The translations under genes and the position numbers were made by a program. Positions 1 to 9,242 of a DNA stretch of 64,000 nucleotides are shown here, piece after piece (position 1 is the first letter of the stretch; each line of letters starts with the position of its first letter). A model generated the notes under the pieces. It saw nothing but the letters and a program-made list of their open reading frames with translations. It was not told where the DNA came from and made no database searches. Source of the stretch: Bifidobacterium sp. ESL0728 (GTDB lineage Bacteria; Actinomycetota; Actinomycetes; Actinomycetales; Bifidobacteriaceae); contig NZ_CP113925.1 in NCBI RefSeq assembly GCF_029392015.1, positions 620,001 to 684,000 on the forward strand, given 5' to 3'.

Positions 1-2479
1 CGACGCTGACGATGCCGCCGGTACGCACGTTGGCGGTGACGTTGGCGGCCTTCGGCGCCGCGTTGGCGGTGGTCAGGGCCGGCGGCTGCAGCACGATGGT
101 GCCGCGGGTCGAACCCGCCGCGTTGGCTACGGTATATGTCAGTTTGACCGGCTTTGTGGGAATCTGACGGGCGGTCATATAGACGCGTTTATGGGCCACC
201 AGTCCGGTTTTGATCCCGAGCTTCGGGTCGACGTCGACCGAAGTGACGGAAAGCACACCGCCCATGGGGTCGGTGTCGTTGTTCAGAGGCTCCACGATGG
301 CGGTGCGGTCGGCCCCCAGCAGTGCCACGTCATTGGCCGCTATCGGCTTGGCGGATTCTCCTGTCACCGGCTGTACTTCCATGCGTGCAAGGCCCTGGGC
401 TTCGATGCTGCCCTGGCTGATGGTGTACGGAACGTAATATGTACCGGGGTTGCTGGCCTTGAAGGTGAAGGAAAGATCGGCGGAATTGGTGGATGTAGTG
501 GTGCCGGTCGGGGTGTTGACCGCCGAAAGCACGGGTGGCTGGGCGCTGGTGCCGTGCACGTATTGCTTGAGTTCGACGGTGGTGGAGGTGTCGGGCGTCG
601 TGTTCTTGGTCACCGCGTCGATCAGCGCCGGCAGTGTATTGGCCGGGCGTACGGAGAAGAAGATAAGCCCGGTTCCGGTGTGCATGCCGTCCGAGACGGT
701 GACTTCCACGCCCACGCGGCCGCCGGTGAGCGATCCGGTGTTGAAGACGAGCTGGCCATCTGCGCGCGTGGAGATGGCGACCTGGTTGTTGTTCTGGGCG
801 ACGGCTGAGACGAGTGTCATCGGGTCACCTTCAGGGTCGGTGAAGCTTCCCAGGGCGTTGACGGTGAAGGTGGCTCCCTGCTCCACGTCGTATTCGGGAG
901 GGGTGTCGGTCTGGGCCGGCGGCTGGTTGACTGTCCCGCCGGTGATGGTGAGGTTGACTGTGGCGGAACTGGACTGTCCGCGACCGTCGTTGATTTCATA
1001 GGTGAAACTGGTCTTGCCCGGGGTCGCGCCGGTGGTGTCGAGCTGCAGATAGCGGCCGGAGTAGATGGGGGCCACGGTGATGCCTGCGCCCGAAACGGGG
1101 CCGACCTTGGTGATGTGCAGCACGGAGCAATCCGTCTGTTCGTCATTGCGTAATACGTCGAGGATCTGCTGACTGCCCACGCGCGCGCCGAAGTTGTCGT
1201 CTTCGGCCTTGATTTCACCGGATTTGGTGGAGCAGGTGGGTTTGAACTGCGTCTGGTTGTTGGCGGAATCGGAATTTTTCTGCTGGTTGGTGGTCTTCTT
1301 CGTTTCGATCTGACGCCATTGGATCTTGATGACCTTGTTGGACTGGTCCGGGTTCCACACGTTGCCGTTGGTCACGTCGTTCAAGACCACAAGCCGGTGG
1401 TTGGTGCGGAAGACGAGCTGCGAGGTGGGGGATATGGACTGCAGGCTCTGCCATTGCGCCTTGGTGTTGTCGCCTTTGCCTTGGCTCGCCTCAGCCGCAC
1501 CGTCGGCCGAGCACAGGCGGATATAGTTGTGCGCCTGCTGCGACCAGGCGGCATACACGCAACCCTTGGAGGAGACGGGCTGTGCGACTTCGGCCATGCC
1601 TTTGTTCATGAACGCGGCGGTTTTGTCGTTGTGCTTGAAATCAACGGTGAATACGCCGTTGCGGGCACTCGCCGCCACCCAGTCGCCCTGGGCGTTGTCA
1701 ACGGCCGGGGCCTGCAAGCTCACCGGACCGCGTGAATCGATTTGTGCGCTGCCGCCCTGCCACATGATGCTCTGCTTGGCGGCGATCACCGGGCGGTCGC
1801 CGATCACGGTGAAGCTGTCGGCGTTGGTCTCTTTGCCGTCGGTGATGGATTTGAGTGTCTTTGGCACGCTGTGTGCATCGTCCATCTTGATGACCGCGCC
1901 GTCCGCAGGCCGATACCCGTAAACCGCACCGTTGCGGTCTACCGCAAGAAGCCCGTGGACCCCGAGCTGCATCTGCGGGGCGGAGGTCTTGGGGGTGATG
2001 GAATCGAGATTGTCTGAATCTCCGACCCAGACGTTGCCGGTTTTGTGGTTCAGAAACGCTGTGGTGGACCCGCCGATGAATGTGGAAGTGGAATTTCTGA
2101 CCTCGGCCTTGCCGTGGACGCCGAGATTCGAAGCGAGGATGCCTTGCGCCTTCGCCCCGTCCGACAAAATCACGTTGTCGTCGTGCTGGCTGACATCGAA
2201 AGTGGGGGTGGTGGGGGCCACGGCCCCGTTGGCCTGTTGGAGTTTGACGTTGAAACGTGCGGCCTTGCGATCCTTGAGCGAAGTGACCCATACCGTGCCG
2301 TCATCGAGGTGGACGTGGGTGCGCGTCAACGTGTTGATGATGATGGCGCCGGCGACGATGCCAAGCAGCAGAAGTAGCACGAGTACGGGGGTGAGCCAGC
2401 GGCGGTTGGTCTGCGAATTCAGGCGTCTGAAGGCAAGACGAATGCTATGTTCACCTTGTGATTTCCGCGATGCCTTCAT
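1..2479 (-). CDS. fn3: Membrane-anchored cadherin/FN3-like repeat protein of the PFNA cluster (partial, C-terminus beyond left edge)
   Basis: An uninterrupted minus-strand frame runs from ATG at 2479 to the left edge, so at least 826 residues are visible and the stop codon lies outside. The start has a good ribosome site (AAGGAAG, 5 bases upstream). A single membrane segment covers about residues 29-50 after a basic N-terminus. About residues 55-370 are beta-rich with recurring G-x-V-W/V-Y-G turns, which could be a propeller-like extracellular part. From about 385 there are cadherin-like/Ig-like repeats with the LRNDE, DPEGDP and NNDTDP signatures of bacterial cadherin-like modules. The gene lies 102 bases downstream of the kinase gene, as fn3 follows pkb2 in the bifidobacterial PFNA cluster. 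In Bifidobacterium longum the FN3 protein of this cluster has been reported to bind TNF-alpha; whether this orthologue does is unknown. Confidence 0.8.
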   Translation of the reverse strand, partial: MKASRKSQGEHSIRLAFRRLNSQTNRRWLTPVLVLLLLLGIVAGAIIINTLTRTHVHLDDGTVWVTSLKDRKAARFNVKLQQANGAVAPTTPTFDVSQHDDNVILSDGAKAQGILASNLGVHGKAEVRNSTSTFIGGSTTAFLNHKTGNVWVGDSDNLDSITPKTSAPQMQLGVHGLLAVDRNGAVYGYRPADGAVIKMDDAHSVPKTLKSITDGKETNADSFTVIGDRPVIAAKQSIMWQGGSAQIDSRGPVSLQAPAVDNAQGDWVAASARNGVFTVDFKHNDKTAAFMNKGMAEVAQPVSSKGCVYAAWSQQAHNYIRLCSADGAAEASQGKGDNTKAQWQSLQSISPTSQLVFRTNHRLVVLNDVTNGNVWNPDQSNKVIKIQWRQIETKKTTNQQKNSDSANNQTQFKPTCSTKSGEIKAEDDNFGARVGSQQILDVLRNDEQTDCSVLHITKVGPVSGAGITVAPIYSGRYLQLDTTGATPGKTSFTYEINDGRGQSSSATVNLTITGGTVNQPPAQTDTPPEYDVEQGATFTVNALGSFTDPEGDPMTLVSAVAQNNNQVAISTRADGQLVFNTGSLTGGRVGVEVTVSDGMHTGTGLIFFSVRPANTLPALIDAVTKNTTPDTSTTVELKQYVHGTSAQPPVLSAVNTPTGTTTSTNSADLSFTFKASNPGTYYVPYTISQGSIEAQGLARMEVQPVTGESAKPIAANDVALLGADRTAIVEPLNNDTDPMGGVLSVTSVDVDPKLGIKTGLVAHKRVYMTARQIPTKPVKLTYTVANAAGSTRGTIVLQPPALTTANAAPKAANVTANVRTGGIVSV

Positions 2480-2581
2480 CAGTTGCTTCCTTACTTTTCC
2501 CTGGTAGCCCCAAACAGCCAGACAAAAATCTTTTTCTCACCCCAGTCAATGGCTTGTCGGCATTGTCGAGTGCTGTGCGCT

Positions 2582-4039
2582 TTACTGCTTCGTTACCGCA
2601 CAGGCCATCGCAGGGCTGGCAGACATGTGTCCGTCAGCCCTTACAATACTAACCTGAATGCAGGTCTGGGGTTTCCCGCTGGCCACATTGAGAGTGACTT
2701 TGGGCTCTTTGACGATTGATGTCTGGATACCGGACGTGGCCGACCCGTCCTGGACCTCCGCCCAGGCGTATGTGTCCCCGGCTTTTGGTGCTGGATTGCT
2801 CCATGTGAACGTGACGTTCCGCCCCTCGGAAGTGCCCACGAGGTTCGTGGCTTGTGGCACTGCGGCCCCGGCGTCCTCGCTGGTGATGTCGTCCTTCGGG
2901 GCGTTGTCCTGATTGGTTGCGTTCTTCTTGCTTTTCTTGGTGCCCTCGGAATTCGTATTGTCGTTGTGCGGGGTCTGCATCGTATTGATTCGCGTGCGTT
3001 CGTCCGATTTCTTGCTATCGGTACGAGGCATCACCACGAAAACGAAAGTCGCGACGATAATCGCCACCGCGGCCAGTGCGGCAATGGCGATAATCAGCGG
3101 TTTCTTCGAACGCTTCCGTTCCGGTGTGGCCACTGTGGGTGTGAGCCGGCCTTTGTTTGATTGCGGTGTCGTATGGTGCGCGGGGAATTCGCTGCAACCC
3201 TCCGCTACGAACGGGGTGACGTTGAGCCCGCAATTCTCCTGCGCCTGTTGCATGGCCCGGCCGAACTGCTGCGCCGAAAGGTAACGGGCGTCCGGGTCCT
3301 TGTTCATGGCCTTCAGAAGAATCTGCTCGACCTCTTTGGGCACGTTGGGAATCGCGTTTTTCGGCAATTGGTCCGAGACGATGTGTTGCGCCAGCTCGTT
3401 TTGCGTGCGCGGATGGAAGACGTATTCAAAGGGCGATTTGCCTGCCAGAAGGCCATAGAGTGTGGCCGCCAGCGAATAGATGTCGGAGGTTTCGGTGCCG
3501 CCGCCCTTGCCGGTCAGCACTTCCGGCGGCGCCCACGGCACGGAAAAGCCGGTACGTGACTTCGCCTCGTAGATGCTCGTCGAGATGCCGAAATCGGAAA
3601 GTGCCGGCTGGTTGGCGGAAGTCACCAGGATATTGGCCGGTTTGATATCACGGTGAATGATGCCGTGGCGATGCGCGGTCTGCAAGGCCCCCGTAAGCTT
3701 CACCCCGAGGTCGAGCACTTCGGCGACGGTGAGCCTGCGGCTGCGCATGATTTCCTTAAAGGAACCGTGCGGCGCATATTCGAGGACGAGGTACGGCAGG
3801 CTGGTCCGTGGGGTCAAGCCCGAGCCGTAAATCGATACGATGTAAGGATGCGCCGAAAGCTGGGCCATGATCTTGGCCTCTTTTTGAAAGGCTTCGTCGA
3901 AACTGCGATCCTGCCTTGACTTTCCTACCTTGACGGCGACTTCGCGGTTGAGGTTGTGCTGACGATACAGATATACGTCGGCCGTGGAACCGGAGCCCAA
4001 CTCACGGATAAAATCACAATCGGGTATCGTCGGCGCCAT
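2582..4039 (-). CDS. pkb2: Transmembrane Ser/Thr protein kinase with C-terminal FN3-like extracellular domain
   Basis: 485 residues from ATG 4039, which follows an AGGAGGAGAAAGGG ribosome site; an upstream in-frame ATG at 4153 has no such site. The Hanks-type kinase domain spans about 1-270: Gly loop G15-x-GSTADV, catalytic Lys37, Glu54, HRDIKPAN with Asp131, and DFG 149-151, so it should be active. A Pro/Thr-rich juxtamembrane stretch is followed by one membrane helix (about 314-337), an Asp/Lys/Asn-rich linker and a fibronectin-III-like domain (about 395-485). PASTA repeats, the usual sensor of actinobacterial PknB, are absent. The architecture and the downstream fn3 gene match Pkb2 of the PFNA cluster. 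Its natural signal and substrates cannot be read from the sequence. Confidence 0.88.
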   Translation of the reverse strand: MAPTIPDCDFIRELGSGSTADVYLYRQHNLNREVAVKVGKSRQDRSFDEAFQKEAKIMAQLSAHPYIVSIYGSGLTPRTSLPYLVLEYAPHGSFKEIMRSRRLTVAEVLDLGVKLTGALQTAHRHGIIHRDIKPANILVTSANQPALSDFGISTSIYEAKSRTGFSVPWAPPEVLTGKGGGTETSDIYSLAATLYGLLAGKSPFEYVFHPRTQNELAQHIVSDQLPKNAIPNVPKEVEQILLKAMNKDPDARYLSAQQFGRAMQQAQENCGLNVTPFVAEGCSEFPAHHTTPQSNKGRLTPTVATPERKRSKKPLIIAIAALAAVAIIVATFVFVVMPRTDSKKSDERTRINTMQTPHNDNTNSEGTKKSKKNATNQDNAPKDDITSEDAGAAVPQATNLVGTSEGRNVTFTWSNPAPKAGDTYAWAEVQDGSATSGIQTSIVKEPKVTLNVASGKPQTCIQVSIVRADGHMSASPAMACAVTKQ

Positions 4040-4454
4040 CGCGACCCTTTCTCCTCCTGCTTTCCGTAAAGAAACTGACTGCATTTTACCTTTTGTGGCG
4101 AACTTTGCACGATTTGCTAACTTCACGTACGATGTGGCAGCTGCAATCGCCACTTAGGGGCGGAAATAGGTGGGTTGAGTTCGTTTCAGCGATCGTTTTC
4201 TTGTATAGGGGCTTTTGAGATCCGAGAAAGCGGGCGCTCGCTGCTCGTAGTTGGCCGGTATTTGTTCGCTTGGATGCAAAAAGTGGTCGTTTGGACCTAT
4301 CTAGTGGTCGTTTTCTTGCATGTGGGTGATGGGATGCAAGAAAACGGTCATTTTTTGGACACCGCAATTTTTGTGGCATGGTGGGAGTGGCAAGAAAATC
4401 CGCTTGGTTTCGTAGGCTTGAAGCATTGGTATTTGATATCGGAAAAGGAAAAAT
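4040..4454. other. Divergent spacer with repeated ATGCAA words and a perfect 12-bp inverted repeat
   Basis: This 415-base spacer between the divergent kinase and aldo/keto reductase genes has no credible ORF. It holds a perfect inverted repeat, GTTTTCTTGCAT (4310-4321) and ATGCAAGAAAAC (4334-4345), separated by 12 bases. Related words occur at about 4193 (CGTTTTCTTG), 4273 (ATGCAAAAA) and twice as GTGGTCGTTT. No T-run follows, so it is more likely a protein-binding region or intergenic repeat than a terminator. Confidence 0.5.
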
Positions 4455-5327
4455 ATGGTACTGCATCGTTCTTTGGGTCCCTTCGACACCACCGCCATCG
4501 GTTTGGGCGAGATGCCGCTGACCATCGAAAACAATCTGGGGGAAGCCAAGGGCATCGAGACCATCCACGCCGCACTTGACGCCGGTTGCCGTCATATCGA
4601 CACCGCCTGGGCGTATTACTGCTCCGGTGGCGAGGTTGAGACCGGGGAAAAACTGGTGCGCCGCGCCATGGAAAGCTGGGACGGACCCAAGGACGAGGTC
4701 ACCGTCGCCACGAAGGTCGGCCACTTCCGCAATTTCGCCGATGACGGCACGACCCCGACCTGGGGCGTCAACGGCCAGCCCGAGCACTTGATCGAGGCCG
4801 GCAAACAGTCGGCGCTCGCGCTCGGCGTCGACACCATCGACCTGCTCTATTTCCACCGCCCCGATCCGTCTGTTCCTTACAACGAGTCCATCGAGGCCAT
4901 CAAGCAGTTGCTGGACGAGGGTGTGGCCCAGGAAGCAGGCATTTCCAACGCCTCCATTGAGCAGATCGACATCGCCCGCAGCATCTTGGGTGACAAGCTG
5001 ATCGCGGTGCAGAACCAGTTCTCGCCGACCTACCGTTCCACGCAGGATACGCTTGATTATTGTGAGAAGCTGGGGCTGGCATTTGTCTGCTGGAGCCCGC
5101 TCGGCGGCTACCGCAGAGCCAAGGACGAGACCAAATACGACCCGTTCCGAGAGGTCGGCCGCACCCACGGCGTGAGCCACCAGCAGGTCGTGCTCGCCTG
5201 GGAGCTGGGCCTGGGCTCGCACGTTTTCGTCATTCCCGGCGCCCATCGCCCCGAAACGATTCTCGACAGCCTCAAGGCCGGCGATTTGCAACTCACCGCG
5301 GAGGAACTCGCCAAGCTTAGTGCCTGA
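4455..5327 (+). CDS. Aldo/keto reductase family oxidoreductase
   Basis: 290 residues; the start ATG is preceded by AGGAAAAAT. The aldo/keto reductase barrel is recognisable with the complete catalytic tetrad: Asp49 and Tyr54 in HIDTAWAY, Lys87 in ATKVG and His134 in LLYFHRPDP. The C-terminal part keeps the NADPH-binding pattern of the family (LAWELG...FVIPGAHRPE). The enzyme should reduce an aldehyde or ketone with NADPH in the cytosol; the substrate cannot be told. It is monocistronic, with a 10-bp inverted repeat directly downstream. Confidence 0.9.
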   Translation: MVLHRSLGPFDTTAIGLGEMPLTIENNLGEAKGIETIHAALDAGCRHIDTAWAYYCSGGEVETGEKLVRRAMESWDGPKDEVTVATKVGHFRNFADDGTTPTWGVNGQPEHLIEAGKQSALALGVDTIDLLYFHRPDPSVPYNESIEAIKQLLDEGVAQEAGISNASIEQIDIARSILGDKLIAVQNQFSPTYRSTQDTLDYCEKLGLAFVCWSPLGGYRRAKDETKYDPFREVGRTHGVSHQQVVLAWELGLGSHVFVIPGAHRPETILDSLKAGDLQLTAEELAKLSA

Positions 5328-5372
5328 GTGATGGCGGCTTGCTGTTACTAATCGGCCGATTGTGCTAGAAAA

Positions 5373-5400
5373 CGTATGTTTTGCACCTTGAAAACATACG
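5373..5400. repeat. Perfect 10-bp inverted repeat (CGTATGTTTT / AAAACATACG)
   Basis: Arms 5373-5382 and 5391-5400 with an 8-base loop lie between the aldo/keto reductase and the U32-family gene. There is no downstream T-run, so it is a weak terminator or an operator for the next gene, whose -10 hexamer is 51 bases downstream. Confidence 0.55.
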
Positions 5401-5450
5401 AAAAGTAGCGGGATTGACCGGTTGGTAGCAGGAGTTTGTGAGCTTTGGTC

Positions 5451-5456
5451 TAAACT
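5451..5456 (+). promoter_or_regulatory. -10 hexamer (TAAACT) of a probably leaderless transcript
   Basis: TAAACT ends exactly 6 bases before the GTG at 5463. The same spacing recurs at several other genes here, so transcription probably starts at the start codon. Confidence 0.5.
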
Positions 5457-5462
5457 GAAACG

Positions 5463-7031
5463 GTGCAATCGGGCGAATATGAGAATAACGAGGATGACGT
5501 GATGGCTGAAAACAGCGAAAACAAGCCGATCCAGACGAAGATGGTGCATCGGCGCAGGCCCGAGGTGCTGGCTCCGGCGGGAAGCTTGCGAAGCCTCAAG
5601 ACGGCCATCGACTTCGGTGCGGACGCCGTCTACTGCGGGGGCAAGGAATTCGGCATGCGTTCGGCGCCGAAGAACCTTTCGATGGATGACCTCAAGGCGG
5701 GCGCGGAATACGCCCACGAACGCGGGGCAAGGGTCTACGTGACCTGCAACGTGCTGCCGCACAACAACGAAGTCGAGGACATCAAGACCTACATCGCCCA
5801 TCTAGCCCAGACCGGCATCGACGCGCTGATCGTCACCGACATCGGCGTGATGATGGCCGCGCATTCGATCGCCCCGCAGCTGGAACTGCACGTCTCCACA
5901 CAGGCCGGCGTCACCAATTATCTGGCCGCCAACGCCCTCTACGAACTGGGCGCTCGCCGTGTGGTACTTGCCCGCGAACTTGACTTGCAGGCCATTCGCG
6001 ACATTCGAGCCAACATCCCCGAGGATATGGACATCGAGTGCTTCGTACACGGCTCGATGTGCATGGCGTTCTCTGGTCGTTGCCTCATCTCCAACTACAT
6101 GAACGGCCGCGACGCCAACCATGGCGAATGTTCGCAGCCCTGCCGTTGGAAATACCACGTCGTCGAGGAGAAGCGCCCCGGCCAGTTCTTCCCGGTGGAG
6201 GAGAACGACGAGGGCACGTTCCTCTTCAATTCGCAGGACATGTGCATGCTCGACCACTTGGATGACATGATCGACGCCGGTGCCACCAGCCTCAAGATCG
6301 AAGGCCGCGCCAAGAGCGCGTATTACGTTGCGTCGATGGCCAACGCCTACAAGTGCGCCGTCAATGAATATATGGTGCAACGCGGCTTCGAGGACAAAGA
6401 CGGCAACAAGCTCAAGCCGTTCCACGACATGGTGCGGCGTTCCGACGTCGTACGCGTGACCAAAGCCGTGGGCCAGCTGGAATCGTATGGTTCCATCGGT
6501 TTCCATGGTGTGCAAAGCGCCGGTGCCGAAACCGCGGCCAAGACGACGGTTTCCGCAACCGTGCCCGCGTTGGTGGGCGAGAAGGCCACGGAAGCGCAAG
6601 GTTACGGCGAAGTGAAACACGTCGAACTGCCGCAATGGCTCAAGGACGAACCCTACAAGGTCTCGCACCGCGATTATTCCACCGGTTTCTACTATCCCGA
6701 GCACAAAGCTTCGCAAAATACGGATCGCGGCGGGTATTTCCGCGACTGGCTGGTGGTCGGCGAAGTCATCGGTTACGACCAAGCCACACAACGTCTCACC
6801 CTGATGAGCCGCAACAAGATCGAGCCCGGTCAGCTGATCGAATTCCTGATTCCCGGCCGCGAGCCGGTCGATTACACGATCGCCGCAGGCGGAATGGAAG
6901 ACGCCGACGGCCAGCCGGTCGAGGAAATCAACAACCCGGCGCACGTCTTCTCGATGCCCTTGCCGTTCGTGGTGCCGGAGCACTCGATGATCCGTTCCCA
7001 TGCGAAACAACGCACGCTCAAGGCTGAATAA
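5463..7031 (+). CDS. Peptidase U32 family protein (TrhP/YegQ-like)
   Basis: 522 residues from GTG 5463, chosen because a -10 hexamer ends 6 bases upstream (leaderless); ATG 5502 with GAGGA upstream is an alternative giving 509 residues. The N-terminal barrel begins at PEVLAPAGS, as in U32 proteins. The family signature around FVHGSMCMAFSGRC, followed by C-x3-C (GECSQPC), supplies cysteines thought to hold an iron-sulfur cluster in this family. Relatives TrhP/TrhO-type enzymes take part in 5-hydroxyuridine formation in tRNA; older annotation calls them collagenase-like proteases. A tRNA-modification role is therefore the more likely one, by family inference only. The C-terminal beta domain (about 395-510) is the usual RNA/substrate-binding part. 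Confidence 0.85.
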   Translation: MQSGEYENNEDDVMAENSENKPIQTKMVHRRRPEVLAPAGSLRSLKTAIDFGADAVYCGGKEFGMRSAPKNLSMDDLKAGAEYAHERGARVYVTCNVLPHNNEVEDIKTYIAHLAQTGIDALIVTDIGVMMAAHSIAPQLELHVSTQAGVTNYLAANALYELGARRVVLARELDLQAIRDIRANIPEDMDIECFVHGSMCMAFSGRCLISNYMNGRDANHGECSQPCRWKYHVVEEKRPGQFFPVEENDEGTFLFNSQDMCMLDHLDDMIDAGATSLKIEGRAKSAYYVASMANAYKCAVNEYMVQRGFEDKDGNKLKPFHDMVRRSDVVRVTKAVGQLESYGSIGFHGVQSAGAETAAKTTVSATVPALVGEKATEAQGYGEVKHVELPQWLKDEPYKVSHRDYSTGFYYPEHKASQNTDRGGYFRDWLVVGEVIGYDQATQRLTLMSRNKIEPGQLIEFLIPGREPVDYTIAAGGMEDADGQPVEEINNPAHVFSMPLPFVVPEHSMIRSHAKQRTLKAE

Positions 7032-7149
7032 TCGTTGGAATCATGCTGATTGCACGGCGTTGGTCTCTGCTGTTAAACCGATGCCATACCGATGAAGTGC
7101 ATGAACTTCGGTTTGAGCTATTGGCAAGATAAAGGACTCAGGCACTCGG

Positions 7150-7155
7150 TAAAGT
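7150..7155 (+). promoter_or_regulatory. -10 hexamer (TAAAGT) of a probably leaderless transcript
   Basis: TAAAGT ends 7 bases before the ATG at 7163, and no Shine-Dalgarno sequence is seen. Confidence 0.45.
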
Positions 7156-7162
7156 TGGACGC

Positions 7163-8197
7163 ATGAGCAAACCTTTGAACGAAGCCCCGGAAAACGGGCA
7201 GTATGATGACACTATTCTCGACAGCAGCGCCATTTCGCCGACCGATGAGGCGGGCAACCCTATTCCTGTCACCATTCCAATTGATTTGGCACCGGGCATC
7301 AAGGTCATTTACACCACCAGACTTGGAGGCTTGAGCGCGGGCGATTGGGGCGATCTCAATCTCGGGGGCAAGAGCGGCGATAATCCGGCGACGGTAAAGA
7401 CGAACCGCATGGAGCTGGCCAAGGCTGTGGGCGCGCCGCTTTCCCTGGTGGCGCAGGTTCATTCCGGCAAGGCCGTCGACGTCGATGGCTTCTTTGAATG
7501 TAATGCACCTTATGGCTGTGACTTTTCCGGTACGATTATCGGTTCCGGCGATGACGATGGTCCGAAAGCCTATCCCAGGCTCGATGCTGACGCCGAGGTG
7601 ACGACGCAAAAAGGCATCGCGCTTGGTATGTTCGCCGCCGACTGCCTGCCCGTGCTGCTGGCCGATTCTGAGGCCGGTGTCATCGGTGCGGCGCATTGTG
7701 GACGCAAGGGTCTGCAACGCGGCGTCATCGGCGCTGCCGTCGAGCTGATGGTGGCGAAAGGCGCGAAGCCGGAACGCATCGTCGCCACGCTCGGCCCATG
7801 CATCTGTGGCGACTGCTACGAGGTAGGCGACGAAATTGCGGACGAATTCGACGCGCAATTCCCCGGAACCTTCACCCTGACCCGCTTTGGTGGCCCCGGC
7901 ATCGATATCGCCAAAGCCGCGCTCCAGGAGCTTGCCGAGGCCGGAATCCCGGCAGACAATGTCATCAGCTCCACCCCGCGCGTTTCCGCCGCCACGCAGT
8001 ATCTTGACCAGGACGCCGAACTTGCCGCGCTATGTGCGGCCGACGGTGAAGGCAGCCCCGATTTGGCCGAGCGCATCGGCGAGGTGCGGCACAGCCTGTG
8101 CACGCTGGAAAATCCGCTCTGGTATTCCCATCGTCGGGCCGCTCTTGCGCACAAAGCCCACGAAGGCCGTCTGCTCGCGCTGATTGTCCGAGAATAG
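7163..8197 (+). CDS. pgeF: PgeF / YfiH-type laccase-domain protein (purine nucleoside phosphorylase/peptidoglycan editing factor family)
   Basis: 344 residues, with a long N-terminal extension (about 45 residues) before the conserved core. Metal-binding and catalytic signatures of the YfiH family are present: QVHSGKAV, FAADCLPVLLAD with its cysteine, GAAHCGRKG, and LGPCICGDCYEV. The C-terminal CTLENPLWYSHRR motif corresponds to the family's final C-x-x-x...F-Y-S-x-R-R. Members act as purine nucleoside phosphorylase/adenosine deaminase and, in Escherichia coli, correct misincorporated residues in peptidoglycan precursors. The start codon follows a -10 hexamer by 7 bases, so the transcript is probably leaderless. 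Confidence 0.82.
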   Translation: MSKPLNEAPENGQYDDTILDSSAISPTDEAGNPIPVTIPIDLAPGIKVIYTTRLGGLSAGDWGDLNLGGKSGDNPATVKTNRMELAKAVGAPLSLVAQVHSGKAVDVDGFFECNAPYGCDFSGTIIGSGDDDGPKAYPRLDADAEVTTQKGIALGMFAADCLPVLLADSEAGVIGAAHCGRKGLQRGVIGAAVELMVAKGAKPERIVATLGPCICGDCYEVGDEIADEFDAQFPGTFTLTRFGGPGIDIAKAALQELAEAGIPADNVISSTPRVSAATQYLDQDAELAALCAADGEGSPDLAERIGEVRHSLCTLENPLWYSHRRAALAHKAHEGRLLALIVRE

Positions 8198-8202
8198 AAA
8201 TC

Positions 8203-8223
8203 CCCGAAACGTACACTTTCGGG
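8203..8223 (+). terminator. Weak hairpin after pgeF
   Basis: CCCGAAA and TTTCGGG flank a 7-base loop just after the pgeF stop codon. No T-run follows, so termination would be weak. Confidence 0.35.
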
Positions 8224-8307
8224 AGAATTCTGCGTTTCGTTGACGCCGCAATTGTAATCGTAAACGAATAAATATCTTTATAGAATAACCAGCGCCATAC
8301 TTCGCGC

Positions 8308-8313
8308 TAGACT
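8308..8313 (+). promoter_or_regulatory. -10 hexamer (TAGACT) of a probably leaderless transcript
   Basis: TAGACT ends 7 bases before the ATG at 8321. Confidence 0.45.
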
Positions 8314-8320
8314 GGAACCC

Positions 8321-9034
8321 ATGGAACACTTGAACGTTGTCATCTCCGGCTTTGACCCTTACGAGGGAATCGAAAACAATCCTTCGCACGTGGTTCCGCA
8401 TGCGCTCGCGAACGACGGGCTCGGCGATGCCTCCGCCTTGGAAAGCGATGACATTTTAAGGGACGTGGATATATCGATAAACGCCGTCGATCTGCCGGTA
8501 AATGTCGATGAGTGCTGGCCGCAGCTCAAAGAGACGCTGGAAGCCATGCACCCTGACATCGTTGTCGCCACGGGGCTCAAGGCCGCAGCCCGCGGTATTC
8601 TTCTGGAACGCTGCGCCAACAACATCATCGACACGTCCCATTCCACGATTCTGGGCACGATGACGGGCATGCCGGTGGATGCCTCCGACGAAGCCTCCCG
8701 TAAACCCATCGATTCCAACGGCCCCGCCGCTTTTTGGACCAGGCTGCCGCTGCGTTCCATCCTCGATGATTTCGCGTCGGAGGAGATTCCCTCAGCCTTG
8801 AGCTCAGACGCGGGTACGTTCGTCTGCAATTCGCTGTTCTACAATCTGATGAAGTGGACCGCTGCGCAGCATAAGGTGCTTTCCGGCTTCGTCAGTCTGC
8901 CGATCATCAATGAAGAGCCGCATCCTCAGCACGGTTTGACCTTGGCCCAGCAAGTGGAGGCGTGCCGCGTGGTGGTGCGACAAACCGGCCGCTACTTCCT
9001 TGAACCGACATCGTCGAATATCCTCATTGCCTGA
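8321..9034 (+). CDS. pcp: Pyrrolidone-carboxylate peptidase (C15) homologue with altered catalytic His
   Basis: 237 residues. The fold is recognisable from SGFDPYEGIENNPS at the N-terminus, the Glu96 region (ILLERCANN) and the nucleophile Cys169 in GTFVCNSLFY. C15 peptidases remove N-terminal pyroglutamate using a Glu-Cys-His triad, where the His sits in G-F-I-H-V/I-P about 24 residues after the Cys. Here this segment reads GFVSLP, so the position is Ser192. Two other histidines follow (His201, His204), but not at the canonical place. The protein may be inactive, or may use a shifted His. It also has an insertion around 120-165 relative to the compact bacterial enzymes of about 215 residues. 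Confidence 0.75.
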   Translation: MEHLNVVISGFDPYEGIENNPSHVVPHALANDGLGDASALESDDILRDVDISINAVDLPVNVDECWPQLKETLEAMHPDIVVATGLKAAARGILLERCANNIIDTSHSTILGTMTGMPVDASDEASRKPIDSNGPAAFWTRLPLRSILDDFASEEIPSALSSDAGTFVCNSLFYNLMKWTAAQHKVLSGFVSLPIINEEPHPQHGLTLAQQVEACRVVVRQTGRYFLEPTSSNILIA

Positions 9035-9242
9035 AATTGGTAGAAGAGTGATGGGGCAATTCGAACGTCGGGACACAACCTTCTTGGCAATCGTTATGAA
9101 TAGGACACTCCGAATAGCGTGGTGTCTGTGTGGATTAGACACATTTCGGCAACAATCTTTTGAAAAATACACTACAATAAGCCAATAGTATTTATCAGCT
9201 TGCAAAAACTGCGACAGAAGTCGCAAAGCGAAAGGAATCACC

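Noticed and set aside
4086..7010. Long minus-strand frames opposite the aldo/keto reductase and U32 genes
   Set aside because: Their third-position pattern follows the plus-strand genes, the translations match no family, and the plus-strand products have complete active-site motifs.
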